This document shows, piece after piece, positions 9,358 through 21,001 of a stretch of 64,000 nucleotides of DNA; within the stretch, counting starts at the first letter, position 1; each line of letters begins with the position of its first letter. The stretch comes from Acridotheres tristis (taxonomy: Eukaryota > Chordata > Aves > Passeriformes > Sturnidae), in assembly GCA_037013685.1 (NCBI GenBank), contig CM072893.1, forward strand, positions 18,929,736-18,993,735. The letters are read 5' to 3'. A program made the position numbers and the translations under genes. The notes below the pieces were generated by a model, which worked only from the letters and a program-made list of their open reading frames with translations, was not told the DNA's origin and made no database searches.

Positions 9358-12300
9358 CTGCGGGACAAAGGGAGGGAAAGGTTACCTCTTGCTCCCGGTC
9401 AGCAGCACACACGCACCGGGCAGAGATCGCAGAAAAAAACGCCCTCCAAATACGCAGGTGGGAAAAAAAAAAAAGCAAGCAGCAGAAAAGCTGTGGCTTT
9501 GGGAGAGCATTTGCCCACAGCTCCGAGCACAATCCCTTCAGCTCAGTGCCCAGCCTTTCAATAAGGGTGCGTGGGATTTTGGAAGACAAAAGAAAAGGGA
9601 GAGAAAATGGAGATAAGTAAAATCGAAGAGATTAGAATAAGGAGCCGCTCCATTGTGCAGGGATGCTCCTGGTAATTAGACAAGATAAAGGCCAAAAGAG
9701 GAGGCACTTGTCCTCGGTGTTGTTCTACTCAAACGATTTTGACCCGAGGCCAAATTAGAAGGTAGCCAGAAGAAAGCGATGAATTCCAAGGAGTTCAGAT
9801 CAAAACGGCTCGGCTCAGGTGCAGGCTTTTCACTGGGGACTTAGAGGCTACAGAAAAGCTCTGGTTTTGCAGGCGTTCCCAGGACCAGGCTGACCTTTCC
9901 CCACCGCAGCCAGCCCTGACTCCCGACAGCGGTACCCGCACAAGAAGGTGCGGCTCAGAGATGCGAGATCCCAGCGGATCACAAAGAATACTTGGGAGTC
10001 TTTTGAATTTGTAGCCTGCGGCTAGAGTAAGGCAATCGAGGAGACAGATATCAGCCAGGGCATCCTCAATACACTATTCAGGGGCCACCAGACTGGATGA
10101 GAGTTCTGTCACTAGCATCGCTAGGGACAGAATTAAGTTTAACTCCCTAGGCGAAAAATCTGCCATGTATATGCATGCAGGACTGAGAAAAGCAGCCTGG
10201 CGCCCACCACAGCCTCTGCTACCCGATTTCTCTATGGGACAGCTTAATTACTGGGAATCAAGTGCACCAAAGCAAGGTCTTCACTCGGAGTGTAAGTTTG
10301 AAAGCTCCATGCACAGTAAAATACAAGCACAGAAACCTTGCCTGGAAGTCTAAGAGATGCCTAAGATTTTAAAGAATTTCCCAATGGAGAAGTTTTCAGC
10401 CTCTGGGAGGAATTAAATTCATATATCTAACCCTTAAAATCTGTCTCATACGGTAGATGGTCAGATCTGTATCTGACAGGGCTTGAGATCCCGTAAGGCA
10501 ATCTGCCATCCTGTTTGTTTAGCCACACAGGAATACTTTCAGCATCCAAACCCAGTTTCCTTTAAAAGCAAATGGGGAGATAAAGAGCAGGGAAGGGCTT
10601 GGAATTCCTAAACAGCTGTCTAGGAAGGTGAGAAGAGAGACAGGTTTTCAAGTGCAGCAGATCTACATATATTGCACATTTATCGATGCCTGTCTCTACC
10701 ACACATAATCAAAAACAACGGGGTGAAATTATCTTGTCCTGAAGAGAGAACCTCCTTTTTTCCCAGTGTCTCTACCAAGAGATGAGCCAGAATCAGATCC
10801 TACAGGAGAGGAATTAGTAAGTAGGAATAGAGCTTGTCCTGATTCACACCAGAATCTGGACTATAAGTTGAAAAAAATTGAAGGACTTTTTTATCAGTTT
10901 TCTGGCACTCCTAACAGTGGTCCCACCTATGAGTTAATCTGCAGAGAGAGGAGGAAGGAGGGCTATAGGGTGAGCCTCGAGAACGTGGATTAGACAGGGT
11001 AGTGCTAATGTGGAAAGGAGTGAGGAAGGCTAGGATTTCCCACTGCAAATCTATGCCTGATAGCTACATATCTGGGAATTTGTATTGGAAAGGGAGGCTG
11101 AAACTGAATACATTCATACAACAACACTCAGCACAGCTGCAATGATAGCGTCTCTGCAAGCTTGTCCCAACTGAGTTTAAGCCAGCTTTAACTTAAACAA
11201 CATGCAAGAGATGAACTGTTCAGATCCATGATTTGATAATGAAATCCTGTCCTCTCTCAGACTCGAGGAGGGATTTTCAATTCCATACCATTCGAAATCA
11301 GAAGTAGAGAAAGTTTAACCATGACTAAACATGTCTGTAAGTCCCAAAGTTCCTGCCCAAGAAAACGCATCTAGCACAGCAAGAAGAGGGGAAGCCCCAG
11401 TATTCAGTGTTCTGACACCCCAATGTGAAGTGGAATGACAAATCCCCTCCCAGCACAAGAATCCCTTTGGTATTTCTGTGTGCCTTTCCTGATGATCAGG
11501 AGCAGGCACTGAGCACCAGGGAGCAGCAGCACAGGCACTCACTGGGCCAGATCTCTGTATCATCACCAACAGGGCATCCATCAGTAACTCCTGCCGCTGC
11601 CCCTTGTCTCACCGTGCTGTCAAAACCAGGGCAAACCGGTGTGTGTGGCATCTTCCAACATATGAACACCTATCTTCCAAAAGTAGGAGAGGAAAGGGGC
11701 TGTTTGGAGGCCATAACTTGAGAAGAGAACATTTCTTCTCTTACTCTAAGGCTGACAGATTCCTTATCTCCTTTCAAAATCTGAAACATATTGTTGCATG
11801 CACATTAGAGCTGATTAATTTACCAATTTGTACTGTGAGTTCTCTGACATCTATCAAACGCTGAGCACAAACCAAAGCCATTCTCTCAGTATAGCAAATT
11901 AGTATAATCTGTTAATTGCCTTATTACATGGAAACATATAATTATATGCACACTAAGCTTTTGTGACCTTTATCTGTCTGGCACATTTGGTTAAAATGGA
12001 TGAATAGAGTCAAAAGTTACAGAACAGCCAGATGCTAGTTTGGCATGACAATGTCATTCCTTCAGCCTAATTTTACTTAGACAAAAAGACAACATCTCTT
12101 TTGGCCTTGACTAGAAGAGTTTGAAGGGGTCTGGGGGCTTTGTGTTTTGGAATATTTTAAAAATAGTTTTATTGTTTTCTAACTCAAGCAGAGTTTTGTT
12201 GGCTCTGAACACCTACTTCTGCTGACAAATTCTCTCTAGAGACAAAGCACACACAAAATGCTCTCACAGAGTGGCCACTTGTCAGTGCTGGACAACACCT

Positions 12301-14339
12301 ATTCCATCCCACAGGGATCTGCTTCTCTTTACCCACACTGAAACTGGACAGTAAAGGAAGAAGTGAGTTGCCAGTTCGGCTGCAAAGTTATCAATAACTT
12401 TCTGCGTGGACTAGGATGCTCTGAATGCTTGAATAGAGAGGGAAGCTATATCTAGGCAAGCAGGCTGGACATGAACAGACAAAACTTTTGATTAAAGAAA
12501 CATTTTACTTCTGTTCAGCCTAGGGTGCATTTATCATTATCAGGAGATGGTTGATACCTTTTTAAGTGTAGAATAGCTCCATTTCCCTGGAAAGCAAGGC
12601 TGAGATGGACAGACACAGCTTTACCAGCTAACTAAGAAGAATTCAGATCTCACCTGCCCCCCAGCACAAGGCAGCCCTTCGAGCCCTCATCTGGATCAGG
12701 GCTGAGAGTGCTACATGACATGCAAAGTAGGAAAAATCTCCACTCTTAACTCCGCAAGACGGTGGGATCACTTTCCTTACACTAATTTCTCTCCAGCCCT
12801 TGTGAGCCATTTTCTTCCTCAGGTAGCCAGGTCTCCACACGCTTATCCCAACATAAGACACCCTCTGCCAGCAAAGGAGAGCAGCCTCTCTGGGGCCAAG
12901 CCGAGCTGCAGCTGGGCAGCTCTGCCTCCAAACCCCGAGCAAAGTGCTGCTGGAGGGAGGTAAGGGGGAACAGAGCCCCTGAGCCCCGGTCCCTTCGTCC
13001 CGCGCCCCCAGGGACGAGGGAAGCCCGCTCAGGTATCCAGGCACCGGCGGCCCCAGCCGCTCGGGAGCTGCTGGCATTGGCGGCCAGGGGCTGGAGCTGG
13101 CACTGCCACCCGTGGTCCCCCGGCTCTGCCTTCGCTACCTGCCGCTCTCGCTTCCCAGCCCGCAGCCCCGGGTGGTGGATACAGGGAACGTGGCGGGGGT
13201 CGGAGCCCACCTGCCCGGGATGTTGGAGCCTCGCCAAGGCAGTGCTGGCTCCGTGTTCAGTGGGACGGGGCTGCTGTGCAGAAAGGCATCGGGGAAATTT
13301 TCGCGGAAAATTAACTCTGTCAGGCTAAACAACGAGGGCACCGGAGGGCATCCTCTGCCTCCCTGGGTGGAGAACACCCAAGTTTCGTTCGCCAGAATGT
13401 GAGAACACAACGGGAGCCAGAAAACTCAGCTAAAGGATTTTCGACGAGGGGCCACGAGATTGCAAATCTTTGCCAGCCTCACGAGGAGCATCCGGAGGAT
13501 GCCCAGATGTTGCGGGCAGACCCCTCGCCCCGCCAGGCGCGGGGAGCGCGGCTGCTCCGCGCAGTGCGCGCTCCCTGGGACATAGGGCTCCCTGCGGGAT
13601 GCGGGGCAAGAAGCGCGGGTTGCCGCTGTCTCCGGGGCTGTCCGAACGCGGAGGCTTCCACAGAGCACAGCTGGCAAAGCAAGCCAGGACACGCGGGACG
13701 GCGGGACCGGCGTGGGGCGGGCGGGCTGTGAGACGGCGCTGCAGCGCGGGTGGGACTGCGCGACCAGCGCCGCCAGCCCGCGGTCCCCCAGAGCTCCCGT
13801 CACGGCAGCTCCCTGCGCCCCCAAAACCGCCCCGCGCACCGAGCCGGGGCTGCGGTAAATTCCTGCCGAGTGTGACCGCTTTGGCTCAGCTGTGCCCTGA
13901 TTGAGGAAAGATGGATCACGACAGGGGACACCAGAGGAACCGAACAGCTGCCTGTTTCTAATTTCTTGTAACTTTTAGGGTTGGGGATTTTTTGTTAGAA
14001 GGAAAGTCGATATGCATATTTTGCAGCCAAACCACCTCCCTGCAGACCGAGCGCTGTTGAAAGTCTTCCCCCAGACGACTTCAATCTGGGGCGAGTTTGG
14101 CAGAGAGGACCGCTTTGGCCAGCGCTTTGAAAAAAGCCAGGGAGGGATGGAGGAGAGGGAGGAATGGGAGCCTGCCTGCTTCCAGCTCAGCACAGCCATC
14201 GCTCTGGCTCGCCAGACACATCTGAACCGAGCCGGGAGAGCGGTGTAGCTGCGAGGAGAGGGGGGAAGAGCGGGGATTTCCACGGGACCATCGCTCCCGG
14301 CCGGGCTCCCAGCAGGAGCGGTGCGAGCAGCTCACTTAC
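9358..14339 (-). other. CXCL12 intron 1
   Basis: This 4.98-kb intron has a canonical donor (G|GTAAGTGAG) and acceptor (CCCGCAG). The exon 1-proximal part, from about 12.96 kb rightwards, is GC- and CpG-rich and belongs to the promoter island. The remainder has ordinary composition. AT-rich sequence near 11.9-12.0 kb includes GATA-like (TATCTG) and homeodomain-like (TTAATTG) motifs. I see no coding sequence. Long open frames at 12.6-13.9 kb on both strands follow from high GC and overlap one another in several frames. Confidence 0.85.
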
Positions 14340-14400
14340 CCTCCGAGAGGGAGATGACGGCCAGGGCGAAGGCGAGCAGCGCCAGGGCGCGGAGGTCCAT
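14340..14400 (-). CDS. CXCL12: CXCL12 exon 1: start codon and signal peptide
   Basis: ATG at 14400-14398 opens MDLRALALLAFALAVISLSE plus one base of the next codon. The donor G|GTAAGTGAG lies at 14340/14339. The peptide has one charged N-terminal patch (D, R) and a hydrophobic core LALLAFALAVISL, a standard cleavable signal peptide. Cleavage after SEE would leave the mature N-terminus Lys-Pro-Val-Ser. The ATG context in the transcript is CCCAGCATGG, with G at +4. Exon 1 encoding only the signal peptide is the usual CXCL12 arrangement. Confidence 0.95.
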
Positions 14401-14478
14401 GCTGGGGCGGCTGGAGGAGGTGGGCAGGCGCTGCTCTGCTCTGCTCTGTTCTGCTCGTCCCGGCGGCCAAGGCGCTCT
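14401..14478 (-). other. CXCL12: CXCL12 5' UTR (estimated)
   Basis: This is the stretch between the ATG and a transcription start estimated about 30 nt downstream of the TATA-like element. In the transcript it contains an imperfect pentamer repeat (AGAGC/AGAAC units, plus-strand 14431-14457). No upstream ATG occurs between the estimated start and the coding ATG. The start site is an inference. Confidence 0.5.
14431..14457 (+). repeat. CTCTG-type pentanucleotide repeat in the CXCL12 5' UTR
   Basis: About five imperfect copies of CTGCT/CTCTG lie in the region expected to be 5' UTR. The array is short, but such repeats vary in length and could alter leader structure. Confidence 0.7.
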
Positions 14479-14620
14479 GCTGGCGGCCCCTCCGCCCCTC
14501 CCGCTATAGAGGGGCCGGGGGCGGGGGGAGGAGAGCCAGGGGGAGTAGCTAGACTGTGATTTATTGCCCGTGGCATGTTATTACATCCTTCCTCTGCTAA
14601 AAATGGTTGGAAAGAAACCA
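14479..14620 (-). promoter_or_regulatory. CXCL12 core and proximal promoter
   Basis: On the minus strand a TATA-like element (CTCTATAGCGG, 14512-14502) is flanked by GC-box-like GGGGCGG downstream and by C-rich sequence upstream. The complementary plus strand has G-runs at 14511-14528 and 14539-14543, so a quadruplex is possible on the template strand. Farther upstream, at about 14550-14600, an AT-rich block (GGCAATAAATCACAG, TGTAATAACATG) interrupts the GC-rich island and could be a conserved transcription-factor cluster. The boundaries are approximate. Confidence 0.6.
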
Positions 14621-16320
14621 AAAGAGCGAGGGCTCCTCGCTTCGCTCCGTCAGTCCGGCAGCCTCCCCCCAGGCACAGCGCCCGTCCCCCCAGCTCCGCT
14701 CTCCGAGCCCCCCGCGGGACCGGCGGCTCGGGGCTGCGGCGGTGACCGGCATCACCGCCACCCCATCCAGCCCCAGCCGGGACAAGAAATTGTTTCCTCA
14801 CCAAACTGTGCCACCCCGGCCCGGCGGCTCCTGAACCAGAGCTGCTGGAACCGGGATAGCGGTGGGGACTCATCCTTTAAGTGTTCACACCGAGAAGAAA
14901 ACTTCCCCTTCACTCTCGTGGATGAGAACCTAGATTTACACTGGCGCCCTGGGCATGGCGTACAGTGCCTCATACGAAGCATCTTCCCCAGAAGTTTATG
15001 TGGGCATTTGAGGGGAGAAAAGGCAGAGGGAGAGAGAGGAGAGAGGCTTTCATTTTTTGCCTCTTCGTGTTTGGCCCTAAACACCACCTCTTCCATGTAT
15101 TAAATCAACCCAGTAGTGCATTTGCTGCCAACATTCCACTTCCTTTGTATTGCAGATGCCACTGGGCTCTCTGGCACCTCGGCTGAAAGCCCTGGTAGCC
15201 CTGCGGGGTTCAGAGGCCCAGGGGTTTCACTTGCCCTCCGCTATTACAGTATTGTCAAGTGTAATTGACTTAAGCATGTCCTTGCTGTCTGCAGCCCAAT
15301 CCTACAGGGCCCTGTTTGTTGCTATTAAAAATTTAAAATAAACATCAAAGCTATGATTGAATTTGGACTCCTCGTCTACATTTAAAACAGGCACCTTCTG
15401 CTGGGTCAGTGCCGGGCCGAGTGGGTACACTAATCCTTATGTGGAGATGTTTGAAGGACAGGTTCATGATGCCACCAAAAGCACCAGCATGGCTGTTTTG
15501 TACCCTGGGTAACTGCTAATTCTGCCAGCCACAGCCCACTAGGCTGGACACAGGAGTCCAAACACTGCATCTTGCTAACCTGTGGCTGTTTCACTCAGAA
15601 AAGATTGTTTCTAAAGGCCAGAAATGCTGCAGTGATGTTTGGTGATTAACAGGATCCCGACCTGACAAAGACACACATTATTTGTATTTCTTAGTCCCTT
15701 CTTATCAAAGAGCACTGAATTTGTTTACGCTGATCTTGCTCCCAGATAATTTCATTTCTTTTAGGTGAGGTGGCAGACTAGTGCACGAACCTGATGTACT
15801 GAAAGAAACAATAATTGTAACCAGTTCTGTGATCCTGGCTACTGCTGCCGTGACAGCTGTGACAATCTGCAGGGATGGGAGAAGCTCATCGCAACTGCAA
15901 ACACTGCTAGAAGTGCTGCTGTCCCCCCAGTGCTCCCGCTGGCACACGAGGACATCCACATTGCACTTAAGACACTGTTATATCCACACCACACTTAGAG
16001 TCACAATTACTTAGAGTAATAACACCTAAAGCAATAGCGTGTCTCTGCTGTTTCTATTGTCACAGAGAGAAACAACTCAAGGATCTAACCAAAGAGGCTG
16101 AATAAATGTAGAATGAAATCAGAGCCAAATTTTTGTAGCAGTCTCCCCCTCGGCATCCCGAGACATGCAGGCGTGTTGTGACTGAAGGTGAAAACTAGTT
16201 GGGTTCTAGGAAATGTCTGGACAGACTTTCGGATGAGTCGAAGAGTCACAGCACGCAGATGAAAGGCTCTCTCCGCACCTCGAGACAGCTCAGTGAACCA
16301 GCTACAAGGCAGGAGGATGC
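14621..16320. other. Proximal 5' flank of CXCL12, no gene seen
   Basis: The first 160 bases remain GC-rich, then the composition returns to normal. Several open frames of 60-180 codons overlap on both strands, but none shows a recognisable protein family or splice structure. No transposable element is recognised. Confidence 0.5.
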
Positions 16321-16445
16321 CTCGGTCCCCCTGCACCTCGTCTGTCCTCCCCCTCCGCCTCAGCCGAGTCTCCCGAGGAGAAGGGGACAGGAGGACCGGG
16401 ACTCGGCACCATCCCTCCACAGCCTCCCCGACGGCCCCATCCAGC

Positions 16446-16480
16446 GGGGGAGGGGGATCCCGGCGGGGCAGGGGAGGGGG
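16446..16480 (+). other. G-quadruplex-prone tract
   Basis: Five G-runs of 4-5 bases occur within 35 bases (GGGGGAGGGGG, then GGGG, then GGGGAGGGGG). This satisfies the usual four-tract pattern for quadruplex folding and lies inside the second CpG-rich block. Confidence 0.6.
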
Positions 16481-16761
16481 TTCATGCACTCGGTAAGTCT
16501 CCGGGAGCCTGGCGGAGAGGCCACCGTGCCGCGCTGATGCCGCAGCCCGAGGTGCGGGCGAGCCGCGCGTTCCGCGTCCCTGGCCGCGCCGCGCCCAGCC
16601 CTGCGCGCATCCCCAGGTGCGCTCCCCAGCACAGACAGCGGACACCGCGGCGGGCCGAGGGCTTATTTCGGCAGGGCCATATCCCGGAGCGCAGGACGAG
16701 CCCCGGCGGTATCCCCGAGCCGACGGGAGGTGCTGGGTGGGAACGCAGCCGAGCCCGCAGA

Positions 16762-16830
16762 GCGGGGACAGCGAGGGACAGCGAGGGACAGCGAGGGACA
16801 GCGAGGGACAGCGAGGGACAGCGAGGGACA
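16762..16830 (+). repeat. 10-bp tandem repeat (GCGAGGGACA)n
   Basis: Six exact copies of GCGAGGGACA run from 16771 to 16830, preceded by one degenerate copy (GCGGGGACA). Because 10 is not a multiple of 3, the repeat rotates through all frames and produces the same peptide-repeat motif in each. That explains the apparent repeat-containing ORFs on both strands. Confidence 0.95.
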
Positions 16831-16880
16831 GGAGCCCGCACCCCCGCAGCCCTACACCGGGGCTGCCGCCGCGGTTCACG

Positions 16881-19800
16881 GCTGTCACCCTGCTCCTGCC
16901 TGAACAAGAGGTCTCCAGGCAACAATCTGAATGAACTCCGAGCAATTTTCATCAACGATGATTTTTGGTTTTTCTTCCCGTTAAGCACAAACTGCTGCCT
17001 ACGATACAACTATGAGCTTAAGATTTAAGCAGATAAAGTAACAAAACAAAACAAAACATGAAAACCCCCTCTCAGTAGGAGTCTCGTGGTTTACCCCCAG
17101 CCCCAAATTAGAACTAGGAACTCAGGGAGATCTGAACGAATTGAACATTTAAAAGGGAAATCAAATGACTTGCCAAGTATTAAATTCCTTGAAAAGTTCG
17201 TTTCAACTTAATGTTAAATCTCACAGATTTGACCAGTGTTTATCTGAATGCTCAAAAAATGCAGCCTACACCCCTTGATGGTCTGCGTGGCTGAATATCT
17301 CTCTCTCCCCCTTCTCCCCCCAACCAGCTGCAGCCAGAACTCCTTAATAGCCAGTAAATTCAATCTTTTATCTGAATGCTAACAAAGAAAGGATGAATTC
17401 AGAAACCTTAAATAGACCTACTGTTGACTTCAACACAGCTTGAGACAGTCTTTTTTAATAATAAAATATTCCAAATTTTTAGTGTGTTTGTATCAAATTA
17501 CATTTCCTCTTAAATGAGGAGATGGCAACATTTCTGTTACTTAGAATTTTAGACTGGCGTAACTCAGCAATGAAATCATTATTCTCTGAAGCTGTTTTAA
17601 ATTCCCACAGATTATGTCTAAAACAAGCCATTTCTGGCCAGCACAACTTATTATTAAGAAAATTCTGTGTGAGTCAAGAATTAAATTTAATGTCCTTAGG
17701 TTGGAAACCTTGTTTTCACCTTGTTCTCACTAATGATATTTCACTGAGATCTTCCTTAAATTTCCTGGACTTATTTATTATCTGTAACTAAATATATCAC
17801 TTTTTTGGATAGCCACAGTGTTCACACAGAATCTATATTTAAATGGAATTAAGATAAACAGTGCATCTCAACAATTTCAAGCAAAATACGTTACAACACA
17901 TTACCTTGGGTTCCAGAATTAAGGAAAATTACATTTAGAAATCTGTATTTATTAGGTTGTTGGACTGCACAATAAAGATACAAAATCAACCTTATCTCTC
18001 TGTCTGGGCATCTACTAGCCCCTACAATAATGATTACAGCAGTTTAATATCATCTCTAGATGCAGCTCTTTTTTTTTTTTCCAAGATTATGTTTTTTAAA
18101 GCATGTTTATACAGCTTATTTCCTTATAGTATGATACTTGAGAGGAAGGAAATGAAAGATGCTAAAATGTTAAAATTAGTATAAGCTACTGTATTCTATC
18201 CTTAGTGTGCAGAGTTAAGAGTACTTGGAGATTTTAGGTGCTTCAATATTTTTATGTGTTTATATTATTTCATAACTTAACTCTGAAATTCTTTATCTTA
18301 TTTAAAAAAAAAAAAAAAACCAACAAACCAACAAAATCCCAATCCAACCAAACCAAGGGATCCATATAAAATTCTTCCTTTAGTCACTATATGACCTTAA
18401 CTTACTTCCATCTTAATGTCACTTCTGTTTTGCTTAAGAATTCATTTTTTAAAATAGTAGTCTTACTCTTGCAACATTCCTACAGAACATTTTTCTCCCA
18501 AGACTATTAATCAGGTGAAAGCTTGAAGACAGTCATCTTGCTGTACAATCAAGCAGCAGCTAGAAAAGGACAACTGTAGTGTGGCATGAAGATCTTTCTT
18601 GACTCCTGTCTTTGACCTTCTTGTTTCAAGTGCTAAGACTATTTTCCCAACTTATTACCATGGCAGGGTTCCAAAATCAACCTTTACAGAGGTCCTGTAG
18701 CAAACAGGACTTATAGTAATTAAGTATTTTCAGCAGACCAGTATAAACTAAGAGAAGTCATTTGTTGGATTTGTCTGTAGCAAGAAAAAATAATTTCCCC
18801 AAACAACCAGATTTCAGATAGAATTGCAAGAGATCTGTTCTCATAGTAGTAAAATAGCCTCCAACATTCATGTACACAGAAATATCCATAATGTATGTTG
18901 GCCCTGAAAGATTCCTTGGAGGGCAGAGGGAGAGATCAAATAGAGGTCAAGTGAGTAACTGTTTATAGATGGTTAACTAGAATGACAGAACTGTGGTAGC
19001 TGCTTTTGTAGTAGTATTTAAAAGTTTAAGCTTGCTTCCCTGGGAGTTTTGCATGTGATTTCAATGGATATGAAATTGGCCCTTAAGGGCAGACTCCATC
19101 TCTTCTTTTATGCCAGCAGAGTACATCCCAACTTGGTCTAACCTTTCATGAAGAAATTCAAAACCTGATAAATTTTGCTTGGGTTTAAGTTTTGTTATGA
19201 GCATAGCTCTTGGCCTCTCTGCGAGGAGTTTCCTGAAAGCTTGGGGTAAAACAGAGCCAAGTTTGCCGTGTTCTGCCTCTCCCTCTGAGCACCAAGCTGA
19301 CACCACGGAGGGGATTTTATTCCAAGAGTGCTTCAAACTGTGTGGCTTTGCTTGGGTTTCGCTTGGACTGTTCAGGTTCACTGAGCTTGCAGGCCACTGC
19401 AAGGAACCCGGACCTCAGCAGGAAAGGTCCTCTATTCCCAGCAAGAGGAGGTACCTGGGAGGTCTGGCCAGGGCCAAGCTCAGCTCTGCCTTTATACTCT
19501 CTCCATGGGAAAGTGATGCACAGACAACCAGAGCATTGGAATTGAAACGGTTTAAGAGTCTGCAGGGAAAAGATTTAGCCCAGTGATCAGGTCAGAATGG
19601 TCAGAGGTCCTTACAACACCCAACTCATTTCTTTCAGGCTTTCATTTATTAATCAAATTTGAGTCACATGCCCCATGGGATTTTTTTTTGTCTTTTATTA
19701 TTTGCTTTTAATTTAAGATAGGCATGAGCAAAACACCATAACCCAAATATCTATAGACTTTGGGGATTTCAGACTCTGAAACAAACTTTCCAGCTGCATT

Positions 19801-19900
19801 ATTCCTCAACAAAGACCAGGGTTTTGTCTATATTAACAACTTATGAGGTGCAATAAGAACAGATCTACAGACCAAAGCAGTCATCCCATTCCATTTTAAG
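16881..19900. other. AT-rich intergenic DNA, no gene seen
   Basis: The composition becomes AT-rich. Simple sequence includes an ACAAA run near 17040-17058 and an A-run with an A/C-rich tail at 18304-18355. Open frames are short and unrelated to known families as far as I can recognise. Confidence 0.5.
18304..18355 (+). repeat. A-run with ACC/AAC-rich tail
   Basis: Sixteen adenines are followed by repeated CAACAAACC-like and AATCC-like units. Similar A/C-rich tracts recur across the window. No retroposon body is recognised upstream. Confidence 0.7.
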
Positions 19901-20085
19901 GATTTTTTTTTAATCTAGCTGTAGTCTTGTCCGAAGAACTGAATTGCTATTTAGCAAGAGGACTATGTGCCCTTCTGGAGTTAATTTTATCACTTTTTAT
20001 TTTCATCCTAAACCAATCTCCTTCACCCATTCAGAGAGAACGGTGCGGTGCAAAGCAGACAGGGACAGTGGTGCCCGAAGTCGCC

Positions 20086-20562
<477 letters not shown>

Positions 20563-20690
20563 CGGGTCTGCCGGAGCCGACGGGCGGTGCGAGCGCGGGG
20601 TCGGTGCCGGCGCCGCCCGTGCCGTGTCCTGGGGAGCCCTCTAGTGCCCGGAGCTCGGGCTGCGGAGCGCCGGGAAAAGCCTCTGCTCGC
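20563..20690. other. Short CpG-rich patch next to the hexamer array
   Basis: About 130 bases with many CpG dinucleotides follow the array directly (for example GCGAGCGCGGGG and GCCGGCGCCGCC). The patch is too short to be a standard island. It might be a small promoter or a GC-rich expansion that arose with the array. Confidence 0.5.
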
Positions 20691-20727
20691 TCACACTCTC
20701 GCTCTGCTTCGCTTTCCGCCTCTCAAA

Positions 20728-20860
20728 GCCTTCTTCTTTCTCCTTTTCCTTTTCTTTATATTTTTCCTCTTTTTCTTTTTTTTCCCCCCTCCCTTCTTTT
20801 TCTTTCCTGTTTTCTTTCTTCCCCTCTTTTTTTCCTTTTTCTTAGCCTCCTCCTTTCTGC
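20728..20860 (+). repeat. Pyrimidine-rich (T/C) tract
   Basis: Roughly 130 bases are nearly all C and T, with T-runs and C-runs mixed, and only a few purine interruptions. Together with the purine-rich array 170 bases upstream, it gives marked strand asymmetry. Phe/Pro/Leu-rich translations across it are artefacts. Confidence 0.85.
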
Positions 20861-21001
20861 AAATATTCAGGAAAAATCTGAGAATGGGAATTTTTATAAA
20901 TGCCTTTTCATAATTATTTTAAAAATCCGTTATTTTAGTGTTGCTTTGAAAAAGTCCTAGAGCCAATGAAAACCGTGAATACAGTCATTCTGGGGAAGAG
21001 G

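Larger units (their letters stand above)
1..14478 (-). other. CXCL12: CXCL12 (SDF-1) chemokine gene, alpha and beta transcripts
   Basis: Four minus-strand exons assemble into the secreted CXC chemokine CXCL12, the ligand of CXCR4 and ACKR3 that guides haematopoietic, germ and neural cells. Exons 1-3 give an 89-residue alpha precursor and exons 1-4 a 93-residue beta precursor. Coding lengths are 61, 118, 91 (alpha) or 87 (beta), and 16 nt, with GT-AG introns of about 5.0, 3.3 and 5.5 kb. The family features are present: signal peptide, mature N-terminus KPVSL, CPC motif, four cysteines, the KHLK heparin-binding cluster and the C-terminal helix. No frameshift or premature stop occurs. The transcription start (about 14478) is estimated from a TATA-like element. 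The 3' end of the beta transcript lies outside the window. Confidence 0.95.
12960..14780. promoter_or_regulatory. CpG-rich island around CXCL12 exon 1
   Basis: GC content and CpG frequency rise sharply from about 12.96 kb to 14.78 kb, dipping around 13.9-14.1 kb. The block covers the first part of intron 1, exon 1, the 5' UTR and the core promoter. This is the usual setting for a developmentally regulated vertebrate promoter. Boundaries were judged by eye, without computing observed/expected CpG. Confidence 0.7.
16330..16880. promoter_or_regulatory. Second CpG-rich block, possible upstream promoter or enhancer
   Basis: A second GC- and CpG-dense segment lies about 2 kb upstream of the CXCL12 start. 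It contains a plus-strand quadruplex-prone tract (16446-16480) and a 10-bp tandem repeat (16762-16830). It could be a shore of the CXCL12 island, an alternative first exon or the promoter of a divergent noncoding RNA. Open frames here on both strands follow from GC-richness and the tandem repeat. Confidence 0.5.

Noticed and set aside
13426..13904. Overlapping frames of 137-144 codons on both strands
   Set aside because: They lie in the CpG-rich part of intron 1, overlap each other in several frames and resemble no protein.
14187..14873. 228-codon minus-strand frame across CXCL12 exon 1
   Set aside because: It reads the exon 1 and promoter region in a different frame from the signal peptide and runs through the TATA region. 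It is a product of high GC.
16085..16945. 286-codon minus-strand frame and overlapping plus-strand frames of 105-163 codons
   Set aside because: They overlap in a CpG-rich segment where stops are rare, and share a peptide repeat created by the 10-bp tandem array in every frame. No family resemblance.
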